Assembly (NCBI GenBank): GCA_963715745.1 | Contig: OY970271.1 | Location: 806,001 to 870,000, forward strand | DNA length: 64,000 nucleotides | DNA from: CAWGJF01 sp963715745 | Lineage (GTDB): Bacteria > Bacteroidota > Ignavibacteria > Ignavibacteriales > Ignavibacteriaceae | Direction of reading: 5' to 3' | Position numbers and translations under genes: made by a program | Shown here: one piece after another, positions 9,402 through 18,218 of the stretch | Layout: each line of letters begins with the position of its first letter | Numbering within the stretch: the first letter of the stretch is position 1 | The notes under the pieces: generated by a model | Databases searched by the model: none | What the model saw: the letters and a program-made list of their open reading frames with translations, nothing else | What the model was told of the DNA's origin: nothing

Positions 9402-10288
9402 AGAGTTTTTTAAGCGAGTACCTTTCAGGACTCGAGCTTGAACGGAATCTTTCCCACAACACAGTAGCTTCTTATAAAAATGATTTGAGCACATTTCTTT
9501 CATTTCTTGTATCCGAAGGAATTGATGATCCTTCGGATATAGAAACGAATCATTTGAACTCATTCTTTAAATCTATGGCAAAACTGGGACTCAGTTCTAC
9601 ATCATCGGCTCGTTATCATTCTTCTTTAAAAGGTTTTTTTAAATATCTTTTTTTGAATGAGTACATAAAAAAAAACCCGATGGAGAAAGTTCTTCCTCCC
9701 AAAAGAGCAAAAAGTCTGCCCGCCGTTCTTACTTTTGAAGAAATAGACAAAATAATTCAACAGCCTAAAACGGATAATAAACTTGGATTGCGGGATAAAG
9801 CAATACTTGAAATTATGTATGCTTGCGGACTTCGTGTTTCAGAATTAATTGTTTTGCATGTTTCCGATCTTTATTTATCAGAAGAAATTATAAGGGTTTT
9901 CGGAAAAGGTTCTAAAGAAAGATTTGTGCCGGTTGGTAGCTCGGCAATAAACTGGGTTGAAGAATATTTAAAGAACGGCCGTCCTTTGCTGGTTAAAAAA
10001 TTAAAAAGTGAAAATATATTATTCTTAAACTTACGCGGGACAAAACTTTCACGAATGGGATTATGGAAAATTGTTCAAAAGTATGCTAATGAAGCCGGAA
10101 TTAAAAAAGAAATTCACCCACATACTTTCAGGCATTCATTTGCTACTCACCTGCTTGAAGGCGGTGCTGATTTAAGAGCAGTTCAGGAAATGCTTGGGCA
10201 CGTCGATATTTCTACAACTCAAATCTATACACATATCGATCGTGAATATATTAAGCAGGTTCATAAAGATTTTCATCCAAGAGGTTAA
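9398..10288 (+). CDS. xerD: site-specific tyrosine recombinase XerD/XerC
   Basis: 296 residues, the normal Xer length. The N-terminal SAM-like core-binding domain (LERNLSHNTVASYKNDLSTFLSFL) is followed by the catalytic domain with Arg in ACGLRVSEL, Lys in FGKGSKERFVPVG, HPHTFRHSFATHLL (His-x-x-Arg), LGHVDISTTQIYTHI (His and the nucleophilic Tyr). Xer enzymes resolve chromosome dimers at dif at division. No dif-like site was found nearby. The position in a conserved-looking operon and the intact active site argue for a housekeeping Xer, not a mobile-element integrase. XerC and XerD cannot be told apart confidently. Confidence 0.9.
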   Translation: MKSFLSEYLSGLELERNLSHNTVASYKNDLSTFLSFLVSEGIDDPSDIETNHLNSFFKSMAKLGLSSTSSARYHSSLKGFFKYLFLNEYIKKNPMEKVLPPKRAKSLPAVLTFEEIDKIIQQPKTDNKLGLRDKAILEIMYACGLRVSELIVLHVSDLYLSEEIIRVFGKGSKERFVPVGSSAINWVEEYLKNGRPLLVKKLKSENILFLNLRGTKLSRMGLWKIVQKYANEAGIKKEIHPHTFRHSFATHLLEGGADLRAVQEMLGHVDISTTQIYTHIDREYIKQVHKDFHPRG

Positions 10289-10289
10289 A

Positions 10290-11336
10290 ATGTCTGATGT
10301 AAAATCAGAAATAAATAAAATAATTATTCTCACTTTCATTTTATTTTTTATTGGAGTTATTATTTCCTGCACGAAAGAAAAAACAGAAACTTCAATTTCA
10401 GACTCAACAAATGTGGCAATTAAAGATTCTGTTCAGAAGAAAAATTATGATCATTTTTTATTTGTAGGATATTATTACGGCAAACCATCTGTTTATAAAT
10501 ACCAGTTTGTTAAAAAGAATTATAAAATCCGCTGGAATGATTATAAAGAATCAGTAATCATTTTACTATTCGATCCTGATAAACCGGCATCATTTTTTTT
10601 AACAGCAAGAGGTTATGGAAAAGCTGAAAACCATGCTTATGTAAATCGAATAAAACTATACAGGTATGATAATAAATCCGATGAAATAACATTTATTGAG
10701 GAAATTGGCAGCGGGATACAGGTATCAGCTGAGTGGAATGATGTTGGAAATCTTGAAATCCAGTATACAGCAGTTGATAAAACAGTAGCTTCTTTTATCA
10801 ATAAGTTCAGAAAGATTTATAACTCTTACGGTATGCTGGTTGATGATGAAATGCGGGCTTTTGATTTAGCAAAGGAAGGTTACCCTGAATTAATTCCAAG
10901 GAGGAGTTCTACAATTTCACCTTCAGGGAAGTACGGGATAACAATTAATGAAGACTCTTTGTTTGTGAAAAAAGCTGTTTCAGATGATAAGGATTTCGTT
11001 GATTCGATATCTCACAATATTAATAATATTGGCTGGAATTATGACGAAAGTTTTATTTTTATTTCTACTCTTGATTTGACCAGTAAAGTAAAAAAAGATA
11101 AAGTGCTTCAGACTTCTGAACTTTTTGCTTATGATATTGAAAATAAAAAGCTTGTCGCAAAATGGACCGGTAGCGGCTATAAAAATTTTGAAACATTGAA
11201 TGATTATCTCATTTTTGATAACAGCTTCGGCAACAAATCTTCAATTTGTATTTATAATTATGTTAAGCTGGATACCCTCGATGTAATAAAAGTTTATAAC
11301 GGCTGCGGGCTTTCATTCATTCCAACTTTAAATTAA
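10290..11336 (+). CDS. predicted lipoprotein of unknown function
   Basis: Start chosen at the ATG one base after the xerD stop; an in-frame upstream GTG/ATG would overlap xerD by about 95 bases and would precede the signal peptide. The protein (348 residues) begins with a basic n-region and the hydrophobic stretch IIILTFILFFIGVIISC, whose Cys fits a lipobox. The rest is rich in beta-strands, with SPSGKYGITINEDS and YDESFIFISTLD segments reminiscent of TolB/WD-type propeller blades. I do not recognise the family. Probably anchored to the outer or inner membrane facing the periplasm. Confidence 0.75.
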   Translation: MSDVKSEINKIIILTFILFFIGVIISCTKEKTETSISDSTNVAIKDSVQKKNYDHFLFVGYYYGKPSVYKYQFVKKNYKIRWNDYKESVIILLFDPDKPASFFLTARGYGKAENHAYVNRIKLYRYDNKSDEITFIEEIGSGIQVSAEWNDVGNLEIQYTAVDKTVASFINKFRKIYNSYGMLVDDEMRAFDLAKEGYPELIPRRSSTISPSGKYGITINEDSLFVKKAVSDDKDFVDSISHNINNIGWNYDESFIFISTLDLTSKVKKDKVLQTSELFAYDIENKKLVAKWTGSGYKNFETLNDYLIFDNSFGNKSSICIYNYVKLDTLDVIKVYNGCGLSFIPTLN

Positions 11337-11359
11337 CATACAGTATTTACGGAGAGTTA

Positions 11360-12259
11360 ATGAGCGAAATAAAAAAAGAAAATATTAAAGAAAAAGTAAA
11401 AGGTTATTCTACAAAATTTGAAGAACCAGTTAAGGAGCTGGCTATAATTTTAGCTGCCGGACACGGTAAAAGATTAAAATCCGAAAAATCAAAAATGCTG
11501 CATGAAATTCTCGGTGTGCCAACAGTCGAAAGAGTTTACAATGCCTGCAAAAAAGGAATTGAAGGAGTGAACACAATTATAGTTGTCGGGATAAAAGCCC
11601 TTGACGTAGTTGGATACCTTGGCAAAAAAGAAAAAAACATTTATGCTAACCAGGAAGTCCAGCTCGGAACCGGGCATGCAGTTCAGGTTGCTCTTAAAGA
11701 AGCAACAAACATTCCCGGTGATGCAATTGTTTATATTCTACCCGGCGATATGGGTTTGATTGATGCAGAAACTCTTCAGCAATTCAGAACGGAATTTGTG
11801 AAATCAAAAGCGGATATGATTGTGCTTACAGGAATGTTTGAAGGAAAACCTGAAGATAATTATTACGGCAGAATTGTGAGAGCAAAAGATGTAAGCAGGA
11901 ATGTTATTGAAATTAAAGAAAACAAAGACATACACTCTCTACCGGAGGATAAACCGTACAAGGTTAATTATAAAGGGGAAGAATATTCTTTTACAAAAGA
12001 AGAACTCCTCAACAACAATGAGTACAACTCAGGAGTTTTTGCATTTAAATATGAAAAGCTTATCGAAACTATAGGCGAACTGAAAAGTGATAATGTGCAG
12101 AAAGAAATTTACTTAACCGATCTCATTTCAATTTTTAATAAAAGAGGTTATTCAGTTGCAGCTATGGTCGCAGAGAAAAATTATGTTGTAATGGGCTTTA
12201 ACACGCAAGAAGTGCTAAAAGAAATGAATGAAATTGCAGAAAGCATCAAAAACCAGTAA
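11360..12259 (+). CDS. NTP-transferase, GlmU N-terminal-like (UDP-sugar pyrophosphorylase)
   Basis: 299 residues with the nucleotidyltransferase fold. The signature is ELAIILAAGHGKRLKSEKSKMLHEILG, with YANQEVQLGTGHAVQVA, YILPGDMGL and NNNEYNSGVFAFKYEKL matching the uridylyltransferase half of GlmU. The left-handed beta-helix acetyltransferase half is absent: the protein stops soon after the pyrophosphorylase domain. It therefore probably makes UDP-GlcNAc from GlcNAc-1-P, with acetylation done by another enzyme, or uses a related sugar phosphate. A good ribosome site (GGAG) lies 9 bases upstream. Confidence 0.85.
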   Translation: MSEIKKENIKEKVKGYSTKFEEPVKELAIILAAGHGKRLKSEKSKMLHEILGVPTVERVYNACKKGIEGVNTIIVVGIKALDVVGYLGKKEKNIYANQEVQLGTGHAVQVALKEATNIPGDAIVYILPGDMGLIDAETLQQFRTEFVKSKADMIVLTGMFEGKPEDNYYGRIVRAKDVSRNVIEIKENKDIHSLPEDKPYKVNYKGEEYSFTKEELLNNNEYNSGVFAFKYEKLIETIGELKSDNVQKEIYLTDLISIFNKRGYSVAAMVAEKNYVVMGFNTQEVLKEMNEIAESIKNQ

Positions 12260-12264
12260 ACAAA

Positions 12265-12292
12265 AAAGGCTCTCCATTTCTGAAGAGCCTTT
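12265..12292. terminator. bidirectional intrinsic terminator
   Basis: Perfect stem AAAGGCTCT (12265-12273) / AGAGCCTTT (12284-12292), with an A-run on the left and a T-rich run on the right. It can end both the GlmU-like gene and the convergent rpsT. Confidence 0.88.
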
Positions 12293-12319
12293 CTTTTGAG
12301 AATAGGTCAACTAATTAAA

Positions 12320-12580
12320 TTACGCAGACTGCAGCTTGTTGAGATGTTTTGTTAAGCGGGATTTTTTTCTTGCTGCAGTATTCTTTTTAATCCTGCCTTT
12401 ATCAGCACTTCTGTCAAGTACAGAAACAGCATCCTTATATAATTTTTCAGCTTGTTCTTTGTCTGTATTTTCAAGCGCTTTTTTTACGCTGGTTCTAATA
12501 CGGGAAGAATACATTTTATTAATATCTTTTCTTCTCTCGTTTGTTCTTATTCTTTTCTTCGCCGATTTATGATGTGCCAT
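12320..12580 (-). CDS. rpsT: 30S ribosomal protein S20
   Basis: 86 residues, very Lys/Arg rich and helical, with the S20 pattern MAHHKSAKKRIRTNERRKDINKMY at the N-terminus and ADKGRIKKNTAARKKSRLTKHL near the C-terminus. S20 binds 16S rRNA early in 30S assembly. Monocistronic, ended by the shared terminator just downstream. Confidence 0.97.
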   Translation of the reverse strand: MAHHKSAKKRIRTNERRKDINKMYSSRIRTSVKKALENTDKEQAEKLYKDAVSVLDRSADKGRIKKNTAARKKSRLTKHLNKLQSA

Positions 12581-12703
12581 TAAGTGTAAATCCTTAGCTT
12601 TTTTTCAATTAATGAGTGCCAAATATAGGCTTAAAAGGGTTTGAAATCAACCTATATATGGCTAATTTTTATCCCTGAAATAATGAAATTCAAAGATTTT
12701 GTT

Positions 12704-12776
12704 ATACTGAGTTTATCGAAATATTGCAGCTATTCTTCGACATCATACCTGCCGGGCAGGCAGGGCTCAGACTGAC
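12704..12776. repeat. nested small palindromic repeat upstream of queE
   Basis: An inverted-repeat element: ACTGAGTTTATCGAA (12706-12720) faces TTCGACA (12737-12743) ... GCTCAGACTGACAT. The right arm appears split by a second palindrome, CCTGCCGGGCAGGCAGG (12748-12764), which is almost the same word as the one inside truA at 14448. Non-coding; the 5' extension of queE through this region has no coding character. Confidence 0.6.
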
Positions 12777-12858
12777 ATTTAATAGTTTTCCGGGCTGTTA
12801 CAGCTTGTCCCGATTCATTGGGAGACCATTCCGTGACAGAAAAATATTCTCAGGTTTT

Positions 12859-13497
12859 ATGTTAAAAATAAACGAAATATTCTATTCCATTCAGGGGGAA
12901 AGCAGCTTTGCCGGATTGCCTTGTGTTTTTGTCCGGCTAACATATTGCAATTTGCGCTGCACTTATTGTGATACGGAATATGCTTTTTATGAAGGGAAAG
13001 ATTATTCAATCGAACAGATAATTGCAGAGATAAAAAAGTGCGATTGCAAATTAGTGGAAGTAACAGGCGGTGAACCTCTGATGCAGGAAGAAGTTCACGA
13101 ACTAATGAAAACACTTTGCGATCGCGGATATGATGTAATGCTTGAAACCGGCGGAAGCCTAACTATTAAAGATGTTGATTCCCGTGTTAAAATAATTATG
13201 GACTTAAAATGTCCTTCCAGCGGAATGATGAAAAAAAATTTGTATGAAAATGTAGATTACCTGAAAGAAAATGATGAAGTAAAATTTGTAATTGGCGACA
13301 GGGAAGATTACGATTGGAGCAAAAATATTGTTGAACAATATTCACTTTCGGAAAAGTGCACGGTGCTTTTTTCAATTGTGTTTGATAAGCTTGAGCCTCT
13401 AACTCTCGCTCAATGGATACTAGAAGATAAACTTAATGTAAGATTTCAACTTCAGATGCATAAATACATCTGGCATCCTGAAACGAAAGGCGTTTAA
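12859..13497 (+). CDS. queE: 7-carboxy-7-deazaguanine synthase
   Basis: 212 residues. Radical-SAM enzyme converting 6-carboxy-tetrahydropterin to CDG in queuosine synthesis. The start was moved to the ATG that gives MLKINEIFYSIQGESSFAGLPCVFVRL, the standard QueE N-terminus; upstream sequence is a repeat. The cluster motif is CNLRCTYCDTEYAF (C-x3-C-x2-C) and the SAM-binding motif is EVTGGEPL. It overlaps queD by one base (TAATG), so translation is probably coupled. Confidence 0.93.
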   Translation: MLKINEIFYSIQGESSFAGLPCVFVRLTYCNLRCTYCDTEYAFYEGKDYSIEQIIAEIKKCDCKLVEVTGGEPLMQEEVHELMKTLCDRGYDVMLETGGSLTIKDVDSRVKIIMDLKCPSSGMMKKNLYENVDYLKENDEVKFVIGDREDYDWSKNIVEQYSLSEKCTVLFSIVFDKLEPLTLAQWILEDKLNVRFQLQMHKYIWHPETKGV

Positions 13498-13913
13498 TGA
13501 AAATAGCAAAAGAATTCAAATGGGAAATGGGACACAGGCTGCCTGATCATTTTGGAAAATGTAAAAATGTTCACGGCCATTCTTATAAAATGCTGGTTGA
13601 ATTTTCCGGGGATCTTGATAAAAACGGAATGATAATAGATTATTATGATGTTGAAAAAATTATAAACCCTGTTATTGAAAAGCTTGATCACGCTTTTATG
13701 GTAAACAAAAATGATAAAGTTGTTCTGGATTTTTTGAAAAAAATGAATTCCAAAAGAGTTGTTGTTGAATTTGAATCTACCGCTGAAAATATCTGCAACT
13801 ATTTATTAGGTAAAATTTCAAAAACTAATCTGCCGAAAAATGTTAAAGAAATTAAAGTCAGAGTGCAGGAAACAACTGAAGATTATGCTGAAGAATCACT
13901 TTCATTAAGTTGA
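13497..13913 (+). CDS. queD: 6-carboxy-5,6,7,8-tetrahydropterin synthase
   Basis: 138 residues, the usual QueD/PTPS-II size. Zn-binding histidines are visible in KEFKWEMGHRLPDHFGKCKNVHGHSYKMLVEF, with the conserved catalytic Cys-x-x-x-His-Gly-His arrangement (CKNVHGH). Further on come DYYDVEKIINPVIEKLDHAF and EFESTAENICNYL. It converts 7,8-dihydroneopterin triphosphate to CPH4, the QueE substrate. Second gene of queE-queD-truA. Confidence 0.94.
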   Translation: MKIAKEFKWEMGHRLPDHFGKCKNVHGHSYKMLVEFSGDLDKNGMIIDYYDVEKIINPVIEKLDHAFMVNKNDKVVLDFLKKMNSKRVVVEFESTAENICNYLLGKISKTNLPKNVKEIKVRVQETTEDYAEESLSLS

Positions 13914-13925
13914 TTCAATAATATT

Positions 13926-14711
13926 ATGCCTGCCAAAAAAACATTTCAAAAAACTTCTTCAAAAAAATTTAAGTTGCTATTAGAATATGATGGAACGCGC
14001 TACAGCGGCTGGCAACGGCAGCCGGATGTACGAACTATCCAGGGAGAATTGTATAAAGCTGCAAATATTATTTTTGGCAAGGTCAGGTTTGAAATTCAGG
14101 GTGCAGGAAGAACGGACAGCGGAGTTCATGCTCTTTGCCAGGTTGCGCATCTTGAAGTTCCAACTGAATTACTTGCCGGCATAATCAAATTAAAATTTAA
14201 TGATCTTCTTCCTCACGATATTAATATTCTTGAAGTTGAAAATGTTTCTAAAAAATTTCATGCCCGCCACGATGCTAAATGCCGGACTTATTTGTATAAA
14301 ATATCGAAAAGGAGAAATGCATTTGGGAAAAATCATTTGTGGTGGATAAAAGATGATCTGAATGTTTCAAAAATAAAAAATGCATGTAATTTATTTGTTG
14401 GAATGCACGACTTCAGCTCGTTTTCAGACAATGATCCGGAAGAAAAACCTGCCTACCGGCAAGGCAGGTCAACAAAAGTATTAATAGATAATGTTGACTT
14501 GTCTGAAAAAGATGATTTGATATTAATAAGAATTTCAGGTTCACATTTTTTGTGGAAAATGGTTAGAAGAATAATCGGTGTTCTTGTTGAAATCGGAAGG
14601 GGAAATATGACAGGTGAAGATATTAAAAAATTCTTAACTCAAAAATCTGATACCCCAAAAAAGTTTACTGCTCCACCAGCTGGCTTGTATCTTGAAAAAG
14701 TTGTTTACTGA
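13926..14711 (+). CDS. truA: tRNA pseudouridine(38-40) synthase
   Basis: 261 residues. Catalytic motif QGAGRTDSGVHALCQVAHL with the nucleophilic Asp. KFKLLLEYDGTRYSGWQRQPDVRTIQGEL opens the domain and SGSHFLWKMVRRIIGVLVEIGRG closes it. It modifies the anticodon arm, fitting its place after the queuosine genes. Oddity: residues 175-181 (PAYRQGR) are encoded by a 21-base palindrome-like word at 14448-14468 that seems to be an in-frame repeat insertion in a variable loop. Confidence 0.94.
   Translation: MPAKKTFQKTSSKKFKLLLEYDGTRYSGWQRQPDVRTIQGELYKAANIIFGKVRFEIQGAGRTDSGVHALCQVAHLEVPTELLAGIIKLKFNDLLPHDINILEVENVSKKFHARHDAKCRTYLYKISKRRNAFGKNHLWWIKDDLNVSKIKNACNLFVGMHDFSSFSDNDPEEKPAYRQGRSTKVLIDNVDLSEKDDLILIRISGSHFLWKMVRRIIGVLVEIGRGNMTGEDIKKFLTQKSDTPKKFTAPPAGLYLEKVVY
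14448..14468. repeat. short palindromic repeat inserted in frame in truA
   Basis: CCTGCCTACCGGCAAGGCAGG has inverted ends (CCTGCC/GGCAGG). It starts exactly on a codon boundary and adds seven codons. The same core word occurs upstream of queE at 12748. Confidence 0.6.
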
Positions 14712-14716
14712 AAAGA

Positions 14717-16729
14717 TTAATTAACCATCTTCTTTAACCTGTTCACTTCATCTCGTAAAAAAGCCGCTCTCTCAAATTCCAAATCTTTTGCAGCTTTCTG
14801 CATTTCCTCCATTAACTGTTCAATCAAATCTTTTTTCTGATCATTGTTCATATATTTTAAAACCGGCTCAGCAACTTTTGAAAAACCATAATCTTCTTTT
14901 TCTTCTCTCTTCCTTACATCAGCAATTGAAGTTGATGAAAGAATTTCTTCCATAGTTTTATATATAGTAGTTGGAGCTATATTATGTTTTTTATTGTATT
15001 CTTTTTGGAGTTTCCTTCTCCTGTTTGTTTCCATAATAGTTTTTCGCATCGAGTTTGTAATAACATCAGCATACATTATTACAAGCCCGTTTACATTTCT
15101 CGCCGTTCTGCCGGCAGTCTGCATAAGTGATCTTTCGCTTCGCAGGAAACCTTCCTTATCGGCATCAATAATAGCAACAAGAGAAACTTCCGGAAGATCG
15201 AGACCTTCTCTTAAAAGATTAACTCCGACAAGCACATCAAAATCACCAAGACGGAGATCGCGGAGTATTTCAACCCGTTCAAGCGAATCAATATCACTGT
15301 GAATATACCGAACTCTGATACCAATTTTATCCAGGTAATCTGAAAGATCTTCTGCCATTTTTTTAGTTAAAGTTGTTACAAGAGTGCGCTCTTTCTTTTC
15401 AACTCTTATCCTGACTTCATTTATTAGATCATCAATTTGTCCCTTTATTGGTCGGACTTGTATTTCAGGATCAAGTAAACCGGTCGGACGAATAATCTGC
15501 TCAATAAAAGCTCCACCAGATTGCTCTAGTTCATAGTCTCCGGGAGTAGCACTTACACAAATTACCTGGTTCAGCTTTTTCTCGAACTCTTCAAACTTCA
15601 TCGGACGGTTATCGAGAGCAGACGGAAGTCTGAATCCATATTCAACCAGGGTTTCTTTCCTTTTTCGGTCTCCGTTGTACATTGCACGAAGCTGTGGAAA
15701 TGTAACATGGGATTCATCGATTATTAATAAAAAATCATCAGGGAAATAATCGAACAAAGTGTAAGGCCGCGTTCCCGGTTCTCTGCCATCCATATGTCGG
15801 GAGTAATTTTCAATTCCTGAACAATAACCGATTTCTTTCATCATTTCTATATCGAATCTTGTTCGCTGCTCTATTCTTTGCGCTTCAAGATATTTTTCAT
15901 TATCGCGGAAGTATTTTAATCTTTCTTCCAATTCCTGTTCAATATTATAAATGGCTTTTTGAAGTTTATCACGATCAGTGACAAAATATTTAGCCGGGTA
16001 AATCGGCGAAGATTCAATTTCTTCTTTTACTTCACCCGTTGTGGAATCGATAATTGAAAGGCGTTCAATCTCGTCATCCCAGAATTCAATCCGGATTGCT
16101 TCTTCATATTGATAAGCCGGAATCACCTCAACAACATCACCGCGAGCACGGAAAGTTCCGCGGGTGAAATCGGAATCATTTCGAACATAATAAATATCAA
16201 TTAGCTGTCGCATTAGTTTTTTGCGATTTACTTTTTCGCCTTTACGAACAAAAATTATCTGGTCAGCATATTCCTGCGGTGCACCGATTCCGTAAATACA
16301 GCTTACACTTGCAACAACAATTACATCTTTTCTTCCTTCAATTAATGAAGTTGTTGCTTTTAACCGAAGGCGGTCTATTTCTTCATTTATTGAAAAATCT
16401 TTTTCGATGTACAGATCACTTGAAACTACATAAGCTTCGGGCTGATAGTAATCATAGTAGCTGATAAAAAATTCTACAGCATTATTTGGAAAGAATCCTT
16501 TAAACTCTGAATAAAGCTGTGCTGCAAGTGTTTTGTTGTGTGAGATAATTAATACGGGCTTATTAATTTGTTCAATTACATTTGAGATAGTGAAAGTTTT
16601 TCCGCTGCCCGTTACACCAAGCAGCGTCTGAAATTTCTCGCCGCTTTTTAACCCGTCAAGTAATTCAGCAATTGCTTTCGGCTGATCACCGGAAGGTTTG
16701 TAATTGGAAACAAGCTGGTAGTTTTTCAT
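14717..16729 (-). CDS. uvrB: excinuclease ABC subunit B
   Basis: 670 residues, full family length. Walker A LLGVTGSGKTFTISNV, the UvrB beta-hairpin region (FFISYYDYYQPEAYV), the DESH box IIDESHVTFPQLRAMYNGDR, helicase motifs V-VI (LLREGLDLPEVSLVAIIDADKEGFLRSE ... QTAGRTARN) and a C-terminal UVR coiled coil (AAKDLEFERAAFLRDEVNRLKK). It verifies lesions and loads UvrC in nucleotide excision repair. Convergent with truA, 5 bases apart. Confidence 0.98.
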   Translation of the reverse strand: MKNYQLVSNYKPSGDQPKAIAELLDGLKSGEKFQTLLGVTGSGKTFTISNVIEQINKPVLIISHNKTLAAQLYSEFKGFFPNNAVEFFISYYDYYQPEAYVVSSDLYIEKDFSINEEIDRLRLKATTSLIEGRKDVIVVASVSCIYGIGAPQEYADQIIFVRKGEKVNRKKLMRQLIDIYYVRNDSDFTRGTFRARGDVVEVIPAYQYEEAIRIEFWDDEIERLSIIDSTTGEVKEEIESSPIYPAKYFVTDRDKLQKAIYNIEQELEERLKYFRDNEKYLEAQRIEQRTRFDIEMMKEIGYCSGIENYSRHMDGREPGTRPYTLFDYFPDDFLLIIDESHVTFPQLRAMYNGDRKRKETLVEYGFRLPSALDNRPMKFEEFEKKLNQVICVSATPGDYELEQSGGAFIEQIIRPTGLLDPEIQVRPIKGQIDDLINEVRIRVEKKERTLVTTLTKKMAEDLSDYLDKIGIRVRYIHSDIDSLERVEILRDLRLGDFDVLVGVNLLREGLDLPEVSLVAIIDADKEGFLRSERSLMQTAGRTARNVNGLVIMYADVITNSMRKTIMETNRRRKLQKEYNKKHNIAPTTIYKTMEEILSSTSIADVRKREEKEDYGFSKVAEPVLKYMNNDQKKDLIEQLMEEMQKAAKDLEFERAAFLRDEVNRLKKMVN

Positions 16730-16734
16730 GCTTG

Positions 16735-17079
16735 TTATTCAATCTCAACTTCGTGTGCATGGAAAGCACTAGATCCGCTTAGATGCCCTTTGAGTATAAC
16801 AATATTTGCTGATTCAATTCCCTGTGGTACACGATCTGCATTTACCTGCATTGCAGTATTATTTTTATCCGACACAAAAAATGTTGCACCGCCGTGTCCG
16901 TCCTGTTTTACTCCTCTGTCAGCAAGAAGCATAACCCTGATTTCTTTAACAGCACTGTTGTTTGGATCGAAATCGGAAAATGAACCAAGTTCATCTTTTG
17001 GAGCAAAATACAACATGTAAACAATGACTATTACAAGAACGAATAACGCTGGAAGAATAAGTTTTTGTAGGGATTTCAT
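16735..17079 (-). CDS. membrane-anchored OB-fold protein, CcmE-like
   Basis: 114 residues from the ATG; a TTG 30 bases upstream is also in frame but has no better ribosome site. One N-terminal transmembrane helix (LILPALFVLVIVIVYMLYF) is followed by a small beta-rich domain. FFVSDKNNTAMQVNADRVPQGIESANIVILKGHLSGSSAFHAHEVEIE recalls the OB-fold of the haem chaperone CcmE, including the FxAxxV strand. The protein ends there, so the HxxxY haem-binding tail of CcmE is not present. The role is uncertain. The stop is 5 bases from the uvrB start, so the two may be co-transcribed. Confidence 0.6.
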   Translation of the reverse strand: MKSLQKLILPALFVLVIVIVYMLYFAPKDELGSFSDFDPNNSAVKEIRVMLLADRGVKQDGHGGATFFVSDKNNTAMQVNADRVPQGIESANIVILKGHLSGSSAFHAHEVEIE

Positions 17080-17166
17080 TTTCTTTTTTATTTTATTGAT
17101 GAAATTCAAATTTAGTAAATTTAACTTTAACTAATCAATGAAATATGAAGTCATAAAGGTACTATT

Positions 17167-17556
17167 ATGAAAAGTTCTAAATCGTGGATAATTATATCTG
17201 GAATTCTGGGTTTTCTGGGAGTTGCACTGGGTGCATTCGGAGCTCACACACTAAAAGATCAATTCAGTTTTGAGCAGATGGAAACTTTCAGAACCGGCAG
17301 CTTTTATCACCTTATTCATGCAGTTGTAATTACAGCTATTTCTCTGTCGAATTACAAACGGTTTTTGAAGTCGAATATCTTTTTCCTCGCCGGAATCATA
17401 CTTTTTTCATTTTCGCTTTATTTATATTCTGCTTTCCAGCTAAGAATTTTTGCAATGATTACTCCTTTTGGAGGAGTTAGTTTTTTGCTTGGCTGGCTCT
17501 TTTTAATTATTGATGCGATTAGAAAAGAAAAAGGGAATTCTACTTCACAGCTCTAA
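17167..17556 (+). CDS. DUF423 family inner-membrane protein
   Basis: 129 residues, four hydrophobic helices. The N-terminal GILGFLGVALGAFGAHTLK is the DUF423 (YgdD-like) signature, followed by FRTGSFYHLIHAV and a C-terminal PFGGVSFLLGWLFLIIDAI. The function of the family is not established. Its last 17 bases overlap the convergent methyltransferase gene. Confidence 0.9.
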   Translation: MKSSKSWIIISGILGFLGVALGAFGAHTLKDQFSFEQMETFRTGSFYHLIHAVVITAISLSNYKRFLKSNIFFLAGIILFSFSLYLYSAFQLRIFAMITPFGGVSFLLGWLFLIIDAIRKEKGNSTSQL

Positions 17557-18091
17557 GCTTAAAATAGACTTCTTCCGGAGAAAAGATCCCTGCAAAAAAT
17601 CTTTCATACATAACCGGCTCAAGATTTACAAAAAAATCCATCCATTTCAGCATTTTGAAATGAGAAGTAATGAATTTCTTTTCAATTACTTCAAACTGAG
17701 CTTTCCCTTCGTAGTTTGTCCGGTGATTTAGTTTCCATTTTTCATAGAACTTCAACTTCCTGTTTCCGATGTATTCATAATTATCAAAAGTCCTTATTGA
17801 AAATGGAATTTTATGGTCCGGCTCGCCAAAATATTTAGTGTTCAAAAAGAAAGGGGCATACACAATTAATATCCCGTTTGGTTTTAAGAGACGGTAAATT
17901 TCAGAAATGTAGTCGTGAAAATTGTTTAAATGCTCTAAAATGTGAGAAGCGAAAATTTCATCAAAAGTATTTTCTTCAAAAGGATAGGGAAATGAATTCA
18001 AGTCGTGTATCTGGTTACCACCGTAATCCACAATATCCAGGTTTACATATCCCTCTTTAATGTCTTTTCCGCAGCCGATATTTAATTTCAT
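17540..18091 (-). CDS. class I SAM-dependent methyltransferase
   Basis: 183 residues. Motif I is MKLNIGCGKDIKEGYVNLDI at the very N-terminus. FPYPFEENTFDEIFASHILEHLNNFHDYISEIYRLLKPNGILIVYAPF is the motif II-III region of Methyltransf_11 (UbiE-like) enzymes. Such short forms often act on polysaccharide or small-molecule substrates; the target is unknown. It is separated from rlpA upstream by a terminator, so it is probably expressed from its own promoter. Confidence 0.85.
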   Translation of the reverse strand: MKLNIGCGKDIKEGYVNLDIVDYGGNQIHDLNSFPYPFEENTFDEIFASHILEHLNNFHDYISEIYRLLKPNGILIVYAPFFLNTKYFGEPDHKIPFSIRTFDNYEYIGNRKLKFYEKWKLNHRTNYEGKAQFEVIEKKFITSHFKMLKWMDFFVNLEPVMYERFFAGIFSPEEVYFKLRAVK

Positions 18092-18165
18092 TTTAAAAAA
18101 TAAATGTTCAAAAAATCTAGTTCTAAATTTATGAAAATCATATAAAAGAAAAGATTTTAAGCAGG

Positions 18166-18194
18166 CAATAAAAAACCCGGCTAAATAGCCGGGT
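18166..18194 (-). terminator. intrinsic terminator of rlpA
   Basis: Perfect stem ACCCGGCTA (18175-18183) / TAGCCGGGT (18186-18194) with a tiny loop. Read on the minus strand it is followed by a TTTTT run, so it ends rlpA transcription. Confidence 0.88.
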
Positions 18195-18218
18195 ATTAAT
18201 TAGCAATTGTGATTTAGC

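Noticed and set aside
9398..10288. xerD-like gene as the island's active integrase
   Set aside because: It is 40 kb away in a housekeeping operon with normal Xer length and motifs.
12724..12858. In-frame 5' extension of queE
   Set aside because: It runs through palindromic repeat DNA and puts extra residues before the standard QueE N-terminus.
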